Below are positions 16,811 through 26,479 of a stretch of 64,000 nt of DNA, one piece after another. This DNA is from Acidobacteriota bacterium (GTDB taxonomy: Bacteria > Acidobacteriota > Blastocatellia > Pyrinomonadales > Pyrinomonadaceae): assembly GCA_016700175.1 (NCBI GenBank), contig CP065003.1, positions 3,296,001-3,360,000 of the forward strand, in the 5' to 3' direction. A program made the position numbers and the translations under genes. The stretch's first letter is position 1. Each line of letters opens with the position of its first letter. A model generated the notes under the pieces. The model saw only the letters and a list, made by a program, of their open reading frames with translations. It was not told where the DNA came from and did not search any database.

Positions 16811-18541
16811 ATGAACCGGTTAGCAGTTGTAGTGCTTTCTGTTCTTATCGCGGGCCTCGCTATTGTCATGGGCTGCACAGCCGATGCGTCCGGGACCGCC
16901 GATCCCGCGGATGCCGCAGACCTTGTCCTCGTCAATGGAAAGATCGTTACCGTCGACGACAAGGACACGGAAGTTCAGGCGATCGCCGTCAAAGGCGGGA
17001 AGATCGTCGCGCTCGGAACCGACGAAGAGATCCGCACCAGGGTCGGAGCGAAAACAGAGGTGATCGATCTCGAAGGCAAGCTCGCGATCCCGGGGTTCAA
17101 CGAAGGTCACGGCCATTTTATGGGGATCGGGAATTCGAAGATGATCCTCGATCTGACGAAGCCGAAGAACTTCGACGAGATCGTGGCGATGGTCGCCGAG
17201 GCCGCGAAAAAGGCGAAGCCCGGGGAATGGATCACAGGGCGCGGCTGGCATCAGGACAAGTGGGACAAAAAGCCGGAGCCGAACGTCGAAGGCCTTCCCA
17301 TACACGACAAGCTCAGCGAGGTCTCGCCCGACAATCCCGTCGTGCTGACACACGCCAGCGGCCACGGCTCGTTCGCCAACGCGAAGGCAATGGAGCTGGC
17401 GAAGATCGATTCGACGACCAAAGACCCTCCGGGCGGCGAGATCCTCCGCGACGCGGACGGAAAGCCTACCGGCTTTTTGAGGGAGACGGCGCAGGGGCTT
17501 GTTTCGAGGGCCAACTCCGGTCCGGCGACTGAAGAAGAACGGACCGCCCAGGCGCTGAAGATGGCCGAGCTAGCCTCGCAGGAAGTGCTGAGCAAGGGTG
17601 TGACGACATTTCACGACGCTGGTTCTTCGTTCGAAACGGTCGATCTGTTCAAAAAGCTGGCAGATGAAGGCAAGCTCCCGGTCAGGCTCTGGGTGATGAT
17701 CCGGGCGTCGAACGAGGACTTGGAAAAGAAACTCGCCAGCTACAAGACGGTCGGCTACGGCAATGACCACCTGACCGTTCGCGCCATCAAGCTTTCGATC
17801 GACGGGGCTTTGGGATCGCGTGGCGCGTGGCTTCTGGAGCCGTACTCGGACGCTCCGAACCTCACGGGTCTGAACCTTATCCCGATCGAATCCGCCAAGA
17901 AGACTGCCGAGCTGGCGATGGCGAACGGTTACCAGCTTTGCATCCACGCGATCGGCGACCGCGCGAACCGCGAGGTCCTGGACATCTTCGAGGAGTCGTT
18001 CAAAGCGAACCCCGACAAGAAGGACTTGCGTTGGCGAGTCGAGCACGCGCAGCACCTCAATCCGACCGACATTCCGAGGTTTGCGCAACTCGGGGTGATC
18101 GCGTCTATGCAGGGCGTCCACTGCACTTCAGACGGTTCGTGGGTGCCCGACAGGCTCGGCGACAAGCGGAGCGAGGAAGGCGCGTATGTCTGGCAGAAGC
18201 TTATGAAGTCGGGTGCGCTTGTGACGAACGGAACGGATGCTCCTGTCGAGGGTGTCTCGCCGATCGCGTCATACTATTCGACGGTTTCCCGAAAACTGAA
18301 GGACGGCTCGGTATTTTATCCAGACCAGCGAATGAGCAGGATCGAGGCGTTGAGGTCGTACACGATCAACGTGGCGAAGTCGGGGTTCGAGGAGAAGATC
18401 AAGGGCTCGCTGGAGGTCGGCAAGCTGGGGGACATCGTCGTCCTCTCGAAGGACATTCTGACGGTCCCCGAGGGCGAGATCCCTTCGACGGAAGTGTTGT
18501 ACACGATCGTGGGAGGGAAGATAGCGTACAGGAAGCAGTGA
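16811..18541 (+). CDS. Amidohydrolase family lipoprotein (YtcJ-like, amidohydrolase_3)
   Basis: 576 residues from the ATG at 16811 (AAGGAG upstream). A lipoprotein signal (MNRLAVVVLSVLIAGLAIVMGC, Cys22) precedes the metal-dependent hydrolase domain. The opening strands LVNGKIVTVDDKDTEVQAIAVKGGKIVALG and the metal-site segment PGFNEGHGHF match YtcJ-type enzymes, as do IDGALGSRGAWL, QLCIHAIGDRAN and VTNGTDAPVEG. The usual His-x-His is present as HGH. Likely hydrolyses an amide, imide or ester outside the cytoplasm; substrate unknown. The final codons AAG CAG TGA merge into GAGCAGTG-type repeat sequence. Confidence 0.88.
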   Translation: MNRLAVVVLSVLIAGLAIVMGCTADASGTADPADAADLVLVNGKIVTVDDKDTEVQAIAVKGGKIVALGTDEEIRTRVGAKTEVIDLEGKLAIPGFNEGHGHFMGIGNSKMILDLTKPKNFDEIVAMVAEAAKKAKPGEWITGRGWHQDKWDKKPEPNVEGLPIHDKLSEVSPDNPVVLTHASGHGSFANAKAMELAKIDSTTKDPPGGEILRDADGKPTGFLRETAQGLVSRANSGPATEEERTAQALKMAELASQEVLSKGVTTFHDAGSSFETVDLFKKLADEGKLPVRLWVMIRASNEDLEKKLASYKTVGYGNDHLTVRAIKLSIDGALGSRGAWLLEPYSDAPNLTGLNLIPIESAKKTAELAMANGYQLCIHAIGDRANREVLDIFEESFKANPDKKDLRWRVEHAQHLNPTDIPRFAQLGVIASMQGVHCTSDGSWVPDRLGDKRSEEGAYVWQKLMKSGALVTNGTDAPVEGVSPIASYYSTVSRKLKDGSVFYPDQRMSRIEALRSYTINVAKSGFEEKIKGSLEVGKLGDIVVLSKDILTVPEGEIPSTEVLYTIVGGKIAYRKQ

Positions 18542-18660
18542 GCAGTGGCCAATGACCAATGTTCATCGGCCAATGATCAATGACCAATTTCCAGTGGCCA
18601 CTTCTTATTGACCAATGAAAATTGATCGATGAGCAATGATCTCCGTGACCTCCGTGTAAT
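18542..18660. repeat. CCAATGACC/TTGACCAATG short-period repeat
   Basis: A run of near-repeats of CCAATGACCAATG followed by its rough complement (TTATTGACCAATG, GATCGATGAGCAATGATC), forming an imperfect palindrome. Relatives occur at 19684-19735 and 49990-50125. It begins immediately after the amidohydrolase stop. Confidence 0.65.
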
Positions 18661-18714
18661 CCTCAGTGATCTCTGTGGCTAATTTCCGGCTGGCGGACTA
18701 GGGACTGAAGGAGA

Positions 18715-19680
18715 GGTTTAGCCACGAAGGACACGGAGGTATTCACAGAGAGCACTGAGGGAACCCTTCACCGGTACATTGTCTTCGCGACGTTGGCGCA
18801 TAACTTTGCGTCCTTCGCGGTAGAGATCCATCTCACGAACTCGGGTCATTGTCAGGAACTTAACCGCAAAGAGCGCAAAGAATCTCGCAAAGAACCGCAG
18901 AGAAAATCGGATCATCAACCCCCTCCGTGACCCCTGTGTGATCCTCGGTGATCTCTGTGGTAAATCTCCCGCTGGCGGATCTGGAGCTGACGGAGAGGTT
19001 TAACCACAAAGGACACGGAGGTTTTCACAGAGAGACACTGAGGGAACCCTCTGTGGTAAATCTCCCGCTGGCGGATCTGGAGCTGAAGGAGAGGTTTAAC
19101 CACAAAGGACACGGAGGTATTCACAGAGAGAAACTGAGGGAACCCTCCACCGGTACATTGTCTTCGCGACCTTCGCGGTTGAAATCTTCTTAACGAACTT
19201 AAATCTTTTCGGGACTCTAACCGCAAAGAGCGCAAAGGCTCTCGCAAAGGGCCGCAAAGAGAAACCGATCATCAACCCGCTTCCATCGAAATCCCCTTCG
19301 TGACCTCTGTGTGATCTTCGGTGATCTCTGTGGTAAATCTCCCGCTGGCGGATCTGGAGCTGACGGAGAGGTTTAACCACAAAGGACACGGAGGCTTTCA
19401 CAGAGAGCACTGAGGGGGCTTCTCACCGTAAGAGCCTTCGCGACCTTGGCGCATACCTTTGCGTCCTTCGCGGTAGAGATCCATCTTACGAACTCAGATC
19501 GTCGTCAGGAACTTAACCGCAAAGAGCGCAAAGAATCTCGCAAAGAAACGCAAAGAAAATCGGATCATCAACCCCCTCCGTGACCTCCGTGTGATCCTCA
19601 GTGGACTCTGTGGTTGAGGATCCTGAAGAAGAGTTCTAACCACAGGGGACACGGAGGTTTTCATAGAGAACACGAAGGCA
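18715..19680. repeat. Tandem array of CACAAAGGACACGGAGG / CGCAAAGAGCGCAAAG repeats
   Basis: Nearly one kilobase of intergenic repeats with no supportable gene. Units alternate between GTTTAACCACAAAGGACACGG followed by TTCACAGAGAG, and AACCGCAAAGAGCGCAAAG; both also occur as reverse complements (CTCTGTGGTTAAAT-like, TTTGCGTCCTTCGCGG). A segment of about 96 bases is repeated back to back (about 18953-19048 and 19049-19144). Open frames crossing it, on either strand, are artefacts of the repeat. The remaining gap to 19813 holds CAATG-type repeats and the next gene's leader. Confidence 0.8.
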
Positions 19681-19813
19681 GTTGCCAATTATCATTGGTC
19701 AATGCCCAATGCGCATTGCACTCATGACCGTTGTCGTATTCTGGTCATTTGCAGTACCCTACTCCCAACGAAATCTCTGAAATAAACAGATCCTTCGGGA
19801 GAACCGTATTCGT

Positions 19814-21514
19814 ATGACCACATTATTCAGATCGTTCTTCGCCGCATCGTTGTTACTTGTCGTCCTCGCGCCATCCGCATTCGCGCAGATCACCGCCGAG
19901 CACGAGGCTGCGGTGGACAAGCTCTTCGCCGAATGGAACAAGCCCGACTCGCCGGGAGCCGCGGTAGGGATCATCCGCGACGGCGAGTTCATTTTCAAGA
20001 AAGGCTACGGCTCCGCCGATCTCGAGCACGATGTCCCGATCACACCGAAGTCGGTTTTCTACATGGCTTCCGTTTCTAAGCAGTTCGTCACGATGGCGAT
20101 ACTGCTTCTCGAAGAGCAGGGCAAACTGGGCCTGGACGACGAGATCCAGAAGTACTTTCCCGATTTCCCAAGGTACGAAGGCCCGCTCACGATCCGCAAC
20201 TTCATCCACCACACAAGCGGTGTCCGCGACAACCTCACGCTTTGGCAGCTTTCGGGCAAAGACGTCTACGATTCGATCGACGCGGACGAAATGTATCAGA
20301 TGATCCGCCGCCAGAAGGAGCTGAACTTCAAGCCCGGAGAGCGATACCTGTACAGCAATTCCTGCTATTTCATGCTCGCCGAGATCGTGAAGAAAGTTTC
20401 CGGAAAGTCGATAAAGGAATTCGCCGAAGAAGAGATGTTCAAGCCTCTCGGTATGAAGAACACGCACTTTCACGACGACGAATACCACATCGTCAAAAAC
20501 CGAGTTTTCAGCTACGAGCCCGGCAAAGACGGCTTCCGCAACCTGATAATGCGCTACGACCTGGTCGGGTCCGGCGGTCTGTACTCGAACGTCGAGGACA
20601 TGCTTCTTTGGGACCGGAACTTCTACGACAACAAGCTGGGAAAGGGCCGGCAGGAACTGATCGAGAAGATGCAAGAGGACGGCCGCCTGAACGACGGAAG
20701 TTCCGCGGAGTATGCTTTCGGGCTTCAGAATGGGACTCACAGGGGCCTGAGGACGGTCGAGCACGGCGGAAGCCTCGCGGGTTACCGCACGTTCCTGATC
20801 AGGTATCCCGAGCAGCGGTTCTCGGTGATAGTCCTGGCGAATCTCGCCGGTATCAATCCCGGAGGGAAAGCGCGCGAGATCGCGGAGATCTTTCTGAAGG
20901 ACGAATTCAAAACGGAAGCGCCCTCAGGGGAATCTTCTTCCGGTTCGACGGCGAAGGCAACGGTACCGGCGATCACCTTGTCTGCGGATCAATTGAAGAA
21001 GTTCGAAGGGCATTACTGGAACCGCGAAAATTCGATCTTCGCAAGGATCTTCTCGGAAGGCGGTAAGCAGTACATCGAAAGGGACGGGCTCCCTCGAACA
21101 GAACTAACGGCCCTCAGCGAGAAGTCGCTGAAGCTCCTGTTCCCGAGGCTCGATATTGTACTGACGTTCGGGACAGGCGCAAATAAAGGCTTCGACGAGG
21201 TCATCAACAGCCGCGAGCCCTTAAAATTCGCGGCTTACGAACCTGCTACGTATACAGAGAAGGAACTTGAGGCGATGGCCGGCACGTACTTCAGCGAAGA
21301 GATCAACGCATTCTACAAGCTTGCGATGAAGGACGGAAAATTGACTCTGTACTTCAACGACTCGGAAAGCGGGGCGCTTGAGCCTGTGATGAAGGGCCTC
21401 TTCAAGAACGAGAATGTCGGCCTTTTCGCGATCGAGACGAACGGGAAGGGCCAGGCGACCGGATTCAGCCTGGATGCCGGACGCGTGCAGAACCTGAAGT
21501 TCAAGAAGCAGTAA
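19814..21514 (+). CDS. Serine hydrolase, class C beta-lactamase-like, with C-terminal extension
   Basis: 566 residues with a signal peptide (MTTLFRSFFAASLLLVVLAPSAFAQ). Catalytic motifs: SVSK in YMASVSKQFVTMA, YSN in YLYSNSCYFML, and HGG in VEHGGSLAGYRTF. After about residue 400 a 170-residue domain follows (LSADQLKKFEGHYW..., ELEAMAGTYFSEE), two lipocalin-like repeats often seen behind such serine hydrolases. It is predicted to be periplasmic; the substrate could be a D-amino acid peptide or ester. The gene lies on the same strand as the AraC regulator and the next hydrolase. Confidence 0.88.
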   Translation: MTTLFRSFFAASLLLVVLAPSAFAQITAEHEAAVDKLFAEWNKPDSPGAAVGIIRDGEFIFKKGYGSADLEHDVPITPKSVFYMASVSKQFVTMAILLLEEQGKLGLDDEIQKYFPDFPRYEGPLTIRNFIHHTSGVRDNLTLWQLSGKDVYDSIDADEMYQMIRRQKELNFKPGERYLYSNSCYFMLAEIVKKVSGKSIKEFAEEEMFKPLGMKNTHFHDDEYHIVKNRVFSYEPGKDGFRNLIMRYDLVGSGGLYSNVEDMLLWDRNFYDNKLGKGRQELIEKMQEDGRLNDGSSAEYAFGLQNGTHRGLRTVEHGGSLAGYRTFLIRYPEQRFSVIVLANLAGINPGGKAREIAEIFLKDEFKTEAPSGESSSGSTAKATVPAITLSADQLKKFEGHYWNRENSIFARIFSEGGKQYIERDGLPRTELTALSEKSLKLLFPRLDIVLTFGTGANKGFDEVINSREPLKFAAYEPATYTEKELEAMAGTYFSEEINAFYKLAMKDGKLTLYFNDSESGALEPVMKGLFKNENVGLFAIETNGKGQATGFSLDAGRVQNLKFKKQ

Positions 21515-21599
21515 CCTGCCTAAGTAGTCACGATCACGCTGTTGAAGGTGTTGTAGACAATGAGGCGGCATATAGTTCGAATGGCGGAACCGGCAAGGG

Positions 21600-21865
21600 T
21601 GACAGGATCTATGTCTCCTTCGCGACTATAGCGTTCTTTGCGTTTCAGTTTCTTGCTGAGTCAACGAAGAGGTCGCGGAATTTTTACCGCAAAGGCCGCA
21701 AAGATTCACGCAAAGGAGCGCAAAGGCGGATCGGCAAACATTGAATCGGCCGGCACTCGGTGGCCTCAGTGAAGACCTCCGTGCGCTCTGTGGTTCAGTT
21801 CCGATCAAGAGAAAATAACCGCAGAGGACATTGAGGTTTGCACAGAGGGACACAGAGGAAGTTCC
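21600..21865. repeat. GCAAAGG/ACAGAGG inverted-repeat block
   Basis: TTCGCGACTATAGCGTTCTT and AACGAAGAGGTCGCGG face each other around 21618-21680. ACCGCAAAGGCCGCAAAG and CACGCAAAGGAGCGCAAAGG follow. CCTCCGTGCGCTCTGTGGTT (21776-21795) is answered by AACCGCAGAGGACATTGAGG (21817-21836). The block ends about 25 bases before the AraC-family start codon, so it is part of that gene's upstream region. Confidence 0.65.
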
Positions 21866-21887
21866 TGAAGATCAAGGACACTTACGA

Positions 21888-22712
21888 ATGAACACTGCGG
21901 AATATCGACGCCGGCTTCAGGAAAGATCGGACAGGCCGCTTGATGCGGGCGAGTTCCGTTTGTGGGAGATCTTCTACCCGGAGAATCTCACGATGCGCAG
22001 GCATTCTCACGACCTTCCCTTTTTCAGTTTTGTCCTCGAAGGCGGATACGTCGAGAGACACGGACGGCGCGCGCGTGAAAGAAGCGCCGGAGACTTCATC
22101 GTCCACACGGCCCAGGAATCGCACGCCGTCGATTTCCGCGACTGCCTGACGCGCATCTTTCAGGTAGATCTCTCTCAGGGCTGGATCGAGCAGAACGATC
22201 GTCTCGCGCCCGCCTTCGACGAGCCGCTGGAGGTGCGAGGCGGCCCGTTGGCCTGGATCGCGACAAGACTCTTCCGAGAATTCGAACGGAACGATCAGTT
22301 CTCCGCGCTTTCTATCCAGGGACTGATCCTCGAAATGATTGCGGGCGTCGGCCGCAAACAGCACAAGTCGCGCCGTGAATCTCCGAAGCCGAAATGGCTG
22401 GGAACCGTCGAGGAGATGCTTCGAGAGCGATTCGCGGAGAAGATCCCGCTGGAAGAGATCGCGGCGGAGGCGGGAGTGCATCCGGTCCATCTTTCGCGCG
22501 AATTCAGGAAGCACAACGGACAGACAATTGGCGAGTTCATCCGGATGGTCAGGATCGATTCCGCCTGCCGGAAACTTGCCGAGACCGAACTCGACCTCGC
22601 ATCGATCGGCACCCACGCTGGATTCTACGACCAAAGCCACTTCACCTCGAACTTCAAGCGCCTCACGGGCGTGACTCCCGGCGAATACCGCGAAATTCTG
22701 CGCTCGCGCTAA
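21888..22712 (+). CDS. AraC family transcriptional regulator
   Basis: 274 residues from the ATG at 21888 (AAGGA upstream). The N-terminal half is a cupin-like sensor domain (MRRHSHDLPFFSFVLEGGYVERHG, SAGDFIVHTAQESHAVDF). The C-terminal 100 residues hold two helix-turn-helix motifs (IPLEEIAAEAGVHPVHLSREFRKH and IGTHAGFYDQSHFTSNFKR) and end with the AraC signature TGVTPGEYR. It lies 105 bases before the serine hydrolase at 22818 on the same strand and may regulate it. The ligand is unknown. Confidence 0.92.
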   Translation: MNTAEYRRRLQERSDRPLDAGEFRLWEIFYPENLTMRRHSHDLPFFSFVLEGGYVERHGRRARERSAGDFIVHTAQESHAVDFRDCLTRIFQVDLSQGWIEQNDRLAPAFDEPLEVRGGPLAWIATRLFREFERNDQFSALSIQGLILEMIAGVGRKQHKSRRESPKPKWLGTVEEMLRERFAEKIPLEEIAAEAGVHPVHLSREFRKHNGQTIGEFIRMVRIDSACRKLAETELDLASIGTHAGFYDQSHFTSNFKRLTGVTPGEYREILRSR

Positions 22713-22817
22713 TTTCATACAAGCAGGAAAGGATGTTCCAATACGGCAGGCGGGCCGGTCCGGTAGCATCGTGCTAAAAGGGATCTTTAACCAGCTGAGG
22801 AGGATTGGCCGGGAGTT

Positions 22818-24332
22818 ATGTATTTCAAACGAAGTCTTACTTTTCTGATCGCGATGTTTGCAGGGGTCGGATCTTACGGATCACTCGTCCGGAACGAGGC
22901 CCTGGCGCAGGACGGGCGCTTCGATGCCTCGAAGGTCCGCCGGCACGTCGAAGCGGTGATGAAACGTATCCCCACTTCTCCGGGGGTCGCGGTTGCGGTC
23001 GTAAAAGACGACCATGTGATCTTCGCCGAGGGATTCGGATACCGCGATCTCGAGAAGAAGCTTCCCGTGACGAAAGACACGGGCTTCTATCTCGCTTCCA
23101 CGACCAAGTCGTTCACTGCCGCGGCGGCTAAGATCCTCGACGAGCAGGACAAGCTTGACCTCGACGCGCCGATCGAGAAAGTGTTTCCCGAGCTGAAGCT
23201 GAAGGCGCCGCTCTCCGAGAAGCAGATCTCGATCCGCGACTTCCTCACCCACCGCGCCGGGATCAGCAACGGCCCGATCGGCCTCAGGACCTCGTACACG
23301 GGCCAGTACGACAACGACCTTCTGCTCGATCTGCTGGCGGAATACAGCGAGCCGCGATCGCCGGAGTATTCGTACACGAATCTCGGATATGTGATGACGG
23401 GCGTGGCGATGGAAAAGGCGACCGGAAAAACCTGGAAGGAGCTCGAGAAAGAGCTCCTGTTCGGTCCGATTGGAATGACTAACACGACCTCGTACGCGTC
23501 GGAGACGTTCGCTTCGGGCAATTACGCAAAACCGTACAGGTCCGACGAAGGAATGTTCACGGAGCTTCCTTACAAGAACGACCGGACGATGCACGCCGCG
23601 GGCGGTACCGTTTCGACCGCGGAGGACCTTGCGAAGTGGGTCCGGGTGATGATGAACGACGGGATGCTCGGCGACAAGAGGATAATTTCGTCGAGGTCGA
23701 TGCGCGAGATCCTCGCGCCGCAGATCACGCAGGACCGGGGCTTCTACAAGTACCGTCGATACGCTTACAACCTGGGCTGGAACATCGCGACGTACGACGG
23801 AGAAGAGTTCATCCACTGTTTCGGGACCTACGCAGGGTTCCGGCCTCACGTTTCGTTTATGCCCGAGCACAAGATCGGCGTCGTCGTGCTCGTGAACGAG
23901 AGCGACGAGAGCATAATCCTGCCCGACCTGATCGCCAACGAGATCTACGACTATATGCTCGGCAAACGCGAACTGAACGCTGACGCGAATCCCCTGATCG
24001 ATGAATACCTCCGGAATCTGGGACGCGAACGCGAGGGAAGCCGCGAACGGGCTTCGGCCTCGACGGCGGAACCCGTTTCTTCTGCCGCCGCGCCCGGCCC
24101 CCTTCAAGGCTACGAAGGCAAATACGTCAACCCGCAATACGGCGAGATCACGGTCAGCGTACGCGACGGCAGGCTTTTCGCCGAGATGGGAAACCTGACC
24201 TCATTCCTGAAGAACGAAGGCGGAAATCGGTTCATGGTGGATTTTCTGGTGTTAAGCCCGAGGGTTCTCGAATTCGACGGTTCGCCTCCAAAGGCGCTTG
24301 TTCTCGACGGCGAGAGATACGAGCGGGAGTAG
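22818..24332 (+). CDS. Serine hydrolase, class C beta-lactamase-like
   Basis: 504 residues with a signal peptide (MYFKRSLTFLIAMFAGVGSYGSL...ALAQ). Motifs: STTK in LASTTKSFTAAAA, YTN in YSYTNLGYVMTG, and the third-element region FIHCFGTYAGFRPH, which has HCFG instead of the common HTG or HGG. An Ala/Ser/Pro-rich linker (ASTAEPVSSAAAPGP) separates a small C-terminal beta domain (YEGKYVNPQYGEITVSVRDGRL). The gene follows the AraC regulator. Its 3' end runs into the GAGCAGTGAGC array 10 bases past the stop. Confidence 0.88.
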   Translation: MYFKRSLTFLIAMFAGVGSYGSLVRNEALAQDGRFDASKVRRHVEAVMKRIPTSPGVAVAVVKDDHVIFAEGFGYRDLEKKLPVTKDTGFYLASTTKSFTAAAAKILDEQDKLDLDAPIEKVFPELKLKAPLSEKQISIRDFLTHRAGISNGPIGLRTSYTGQYDNDLLLDLLAEYSEPRSPEYSYTNLGYVMTGVAMEKATGKTWKELEKELLFGPIGMTNTTSYASETFASGNYAKPYRSDEGMFTELPYKNDRTMHAAGGTVSTAEDLAKWVRVMMNDGMLGDKRIISSRSMREILAPQITQDRGFYKYRRYAYNLGWNIATYDGEEFIHCFGTYAGFRPHVSFMPEHKIGVVVLVNESDESIILPDLIANEIYDYMLGKRELNADANPLIDEYLRNLGREREGSRERASASTAEPVSSAAAPGPLQGYEGKYVNPQYGEITVSVRDGRLFAEMGNLTSFLKNEGGNRFMVDFLVLSPRVLEFDGSPPKALVLDGERYERE

Positions 24333-24344
24333 GCAGTGAGCAGG

Positions 24345-24983
24345 AAGCGGTGAGCAGTGAGCGGTGAGCGGTGAGCAGTGAGCAATGAGCGGTGAGCAGT
24401 GAGCAGTGAGCAGGGTGTCCGAAGCCCGACCGTAAGGGAGGGCTACCTCAAGCAAGTGAGCGGTGAGCAGGGTGTCCGAAGCCCGACCGTGAGGGAGGGC
24501 TACCTCAAGCAAGTGAGCAGTGAGCAGTGAGCTGTAAGCAGTGAGCAGTGAGCGGTGAGCAGGGAGCAGGCAGCAGGGAGTCCGAAGCCCGACCGTAAGG
24601 GAGGGCTACCTCAAGCAAGTGAGCGGTGAGCAGGGTGTCCGAAGCCCGACCGTAAGGGAGGGCTACCTCAAGCAAGTGAGCGGTGAGCAGTGAGCGGTGA
24701 GCAGTGAGCTGTAAGCGGTGAGCAGTGAGCAGTGGGCAGGGAGCAGTGAGCAGGGTGTCCGAAGCCCGACCGTAAGGGAGGGCTACCTCAAGCAAGTGAG
24801 CAGTGAGCAGGAAGCGGTGAGCAGTGAGCGGTGAGCAGGGAGTCCGAAGCCCGACCGTAAGGGAGGGCTACCTCAAGCAGTGAGCGGTGAGCAGAGAGCG
24901 ATGCGTCTGATACGTCTCAGTCCTCAGTCCTTTTATCTTAGTCCTTGGACGTAGTCCGCGCTGACGCTTGGGCTTCGGACACG
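24345..24983. repeat. GTGAGCAGTGAGCGG array with six hairpin-bearing units
   Basis: The gap between two convergent genes consists of GTGAGCRGTGAGC heptamer repeats interrupted by six near-identical units. Each unit is GTCCGAAGCCCGACCGTAAG followed by GGAGGGCTACCTCAAGCA, near 24417, 24473, 24580, 24637, 24754 and 24839. Each contains the hairpin AGCCC-GA-CC-GTAA-GG-GA-GGGCT. At the right edge (24956-24981) an inverted relative (CGCTGACGCTTGGGCTTCGG) occurs. No gene is supported here, and the varied spacing and lack of unique spacers rule out CRISPR. Confidence 0.8.
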
Positions 24984-25028
24984 GTCTTTGAACGTGGAAC
25001 CTGGAATCCGGAACTGCCCGTGTCGGGG

Positions 25029-26465
25029 TTAGTTCGCCGGGCGGAATTGGACGATGCCCGGCTCTGCGATCGTGAGCTCAATGTCCGCAGTAGATGAAGG
25101 GACAAACTCACTTAGATTCTCCACTCCGTCTTTCGTGACCAATGCCATGTCCTCAATTCGCACGTAGAGCTTTTCTTCGGGAACCCAAATCATCGGGTCG
25201 ATCGTGAAGATCATCCCCGGTTCGAGCTTCACGCCCCTAAGCGTTCCGACGTCGTGCACGGCCATCCCGACCGAATGCTGGAAATGGCCGCGGAACTTCA
25301 GACTTTCTCGAACCGCCCTCTCATATTCGGGCTTCACGAACGTCTGTTTTTCCAGGTACTTCTCCATTACCTTCGCGGCCGAATCAAGCACGAAGTCAGA
25401 CGTGACGCCCGGACGGACATATGCGAAGAGAATGTTTCGATACATCAGGACGAATTCGCATAGCTGCCGTTGCCCTTCAGTGTATCTCCCGTTCACCGGC
25501 CACATTCGTGTGACGTCGCTCGTGTAGTAGCGGTAATCCGGAGCGAAATCCATTAGCAAGAGATCCCCGTCGACAAGTTTGTCGGTCTTACGGAAATAGT
25601 GGCCGAAGTACGCGTTCACGCCTCCTCCGATGATCGAGGCGTAGCCCTCGCCGCGCGCGCCGTTGGTGTGAAAGATGTACTTCGCCGCGGCGTCGAGCTG
25701 GTATTCGTAAACTCCGGGTTCGGTCGAGCGCATCGCCTCGATTATCGCGAGACCGGCGATCCTCGTCGCTTCCCGGATCAACTCGATCTCCTTCTCGCTT
25801 TTCACAAGCCGCATCGCATCGAGGATCGGAGTAAGGTCGCGAACCTCGAACTGGGGAAATCGCTCTTTGATGAGACCAATAAAGTGGGACTCTCGCGAGG
25901 GCTGGCCGTCCCACGGATCGGAAGCGATCCTCGAGCGCCCCCTAAGCAGCTCATCGCGGCTGTCAGTTCCAAGTTCCGCAGGAGCCATTGGTGTGTAGAG
26001 TACGGGCGCGGGCGGGCGAAGGGCTCCTCCGAAAAACGCGTCGGAAAGGGCATCGACCGCCTGCACGCTATCGATGCCGGTGAGGTTTTTGACGAGTTCC
26101 GCGTCCTCGACAGAAAGCGACTTTCCCTCGCTCCGCTCGCGATCCTCGTCTCGGTGCGGAAGATATACGGTTGCTGTCCGGTTCCGGCCGTCGAGCAGCA
26201 GATAAGAACGTGCGGTCTCAAGTCCGGTCAGGTAATAGAAGGTGTTCGACTGTCTAAAGACCGCGAATCCCGAGACATCCCTGGCACCCTGAACCACCGC
26301 TACCGCCCTGTTGCCGATCGCGTCATAGATCCGCGCGCGCCGTTGGGCGAATTCTTCTTTCGTGAAATCGGTTTGGTAGTAATGTTTGTCCTGAGCCGTA
26401 ACAGACGCCGCGAGGACTGCGGCCAGGACCAAGAGAAGGGTCGTCCTAATTCTCATCTTGTTCAA
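25029..26465 (-). CDS. Exported Xaa-Pro aminopeptidase-like M24B metallopeptidase
   Basis: 478 residues with a signal peptide (MNKMRIRTTLLLVLAAVLAASVTAQ). The N-terminal creatinase-type domain (FRQSNTFYYLTGLETARSYLLLDG) precedes the pita-bread catalytic domain. Metal ligands appear in order: LLMDFAPDYRYYTSDVTR (two Asp), FQHSVGMAVHDVG (His), FTIDPMIW and YVRIEDMALVT (Glu). The fourth ligand, normally the Glu of TIEPG, is Asp here. The reaction expected is release of an N-terminal residue before proline. The sarcosine-oxidase-like gene ends 14 bases upstream on the same strand, so the two are probably co-transcribed. Confidence 0.88.
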   Translation of the reverse strand: MNKMRIRTTLLLVLAAVLAASVTAQDKHYYQTDFTKEEFAQRRARIYDAIGNRAVAVVQGARDVSGFAVFRQSNTFYYLTGLETARSYLLLDGRNRTATVYLPHRDEDRERSEGKSLSVEDAELVKNLTGIDSVQAVDALSDAFFGGALRPPAPVLYTPMAPAELGTDSRDELLRGRSRIASDPWDGQPSRESHFIGLIKERFPQFEVRDLTPILDAMRLVKSEKEIELIREATRIAGLAIIEAMRSTEPGVYEYQLDAAAKYIFHTNGARGEGYASIIGGGVNAYFGHYFRKTDKLVDGDLLLMDFAPDYRYYTSDVTRMWPVNGRYTEGQRQLCEFVLMYRNILFAYVRPGVTSDFVLDSAAKVMEKYLEKQTFVKPEYERAVRESLKFRGHFQHSVGMAVHDVGTLRGVKLEPGMIFTIDPMIWVPEEKLYVRIEDMALVTKDGVENLSEFVPSSTADIELTIAEPGIVQFRPAN

Positions 26466-26479
26466 CTCGTCGCTCAGTC

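Noticed and set aside
18718..19688. Several 60-110 codon open frames on both strands in the CACAGAGG array
   Set aside because: Low-complexity repeat sequence kept open by periodicity; no ribosome sites or family features.
24252..24795. Open frames with HCSPLTAHCSPLTAH-type protein repeats
   Set aside because: They are translations of the GTGAGCAGTGAGC DNA repeat, with no start signal.
24345..24983. CRISPR array
   Set aside because: Units are long and contain internal palindromes, spacers are themselves repeats, and no cas gene is present.
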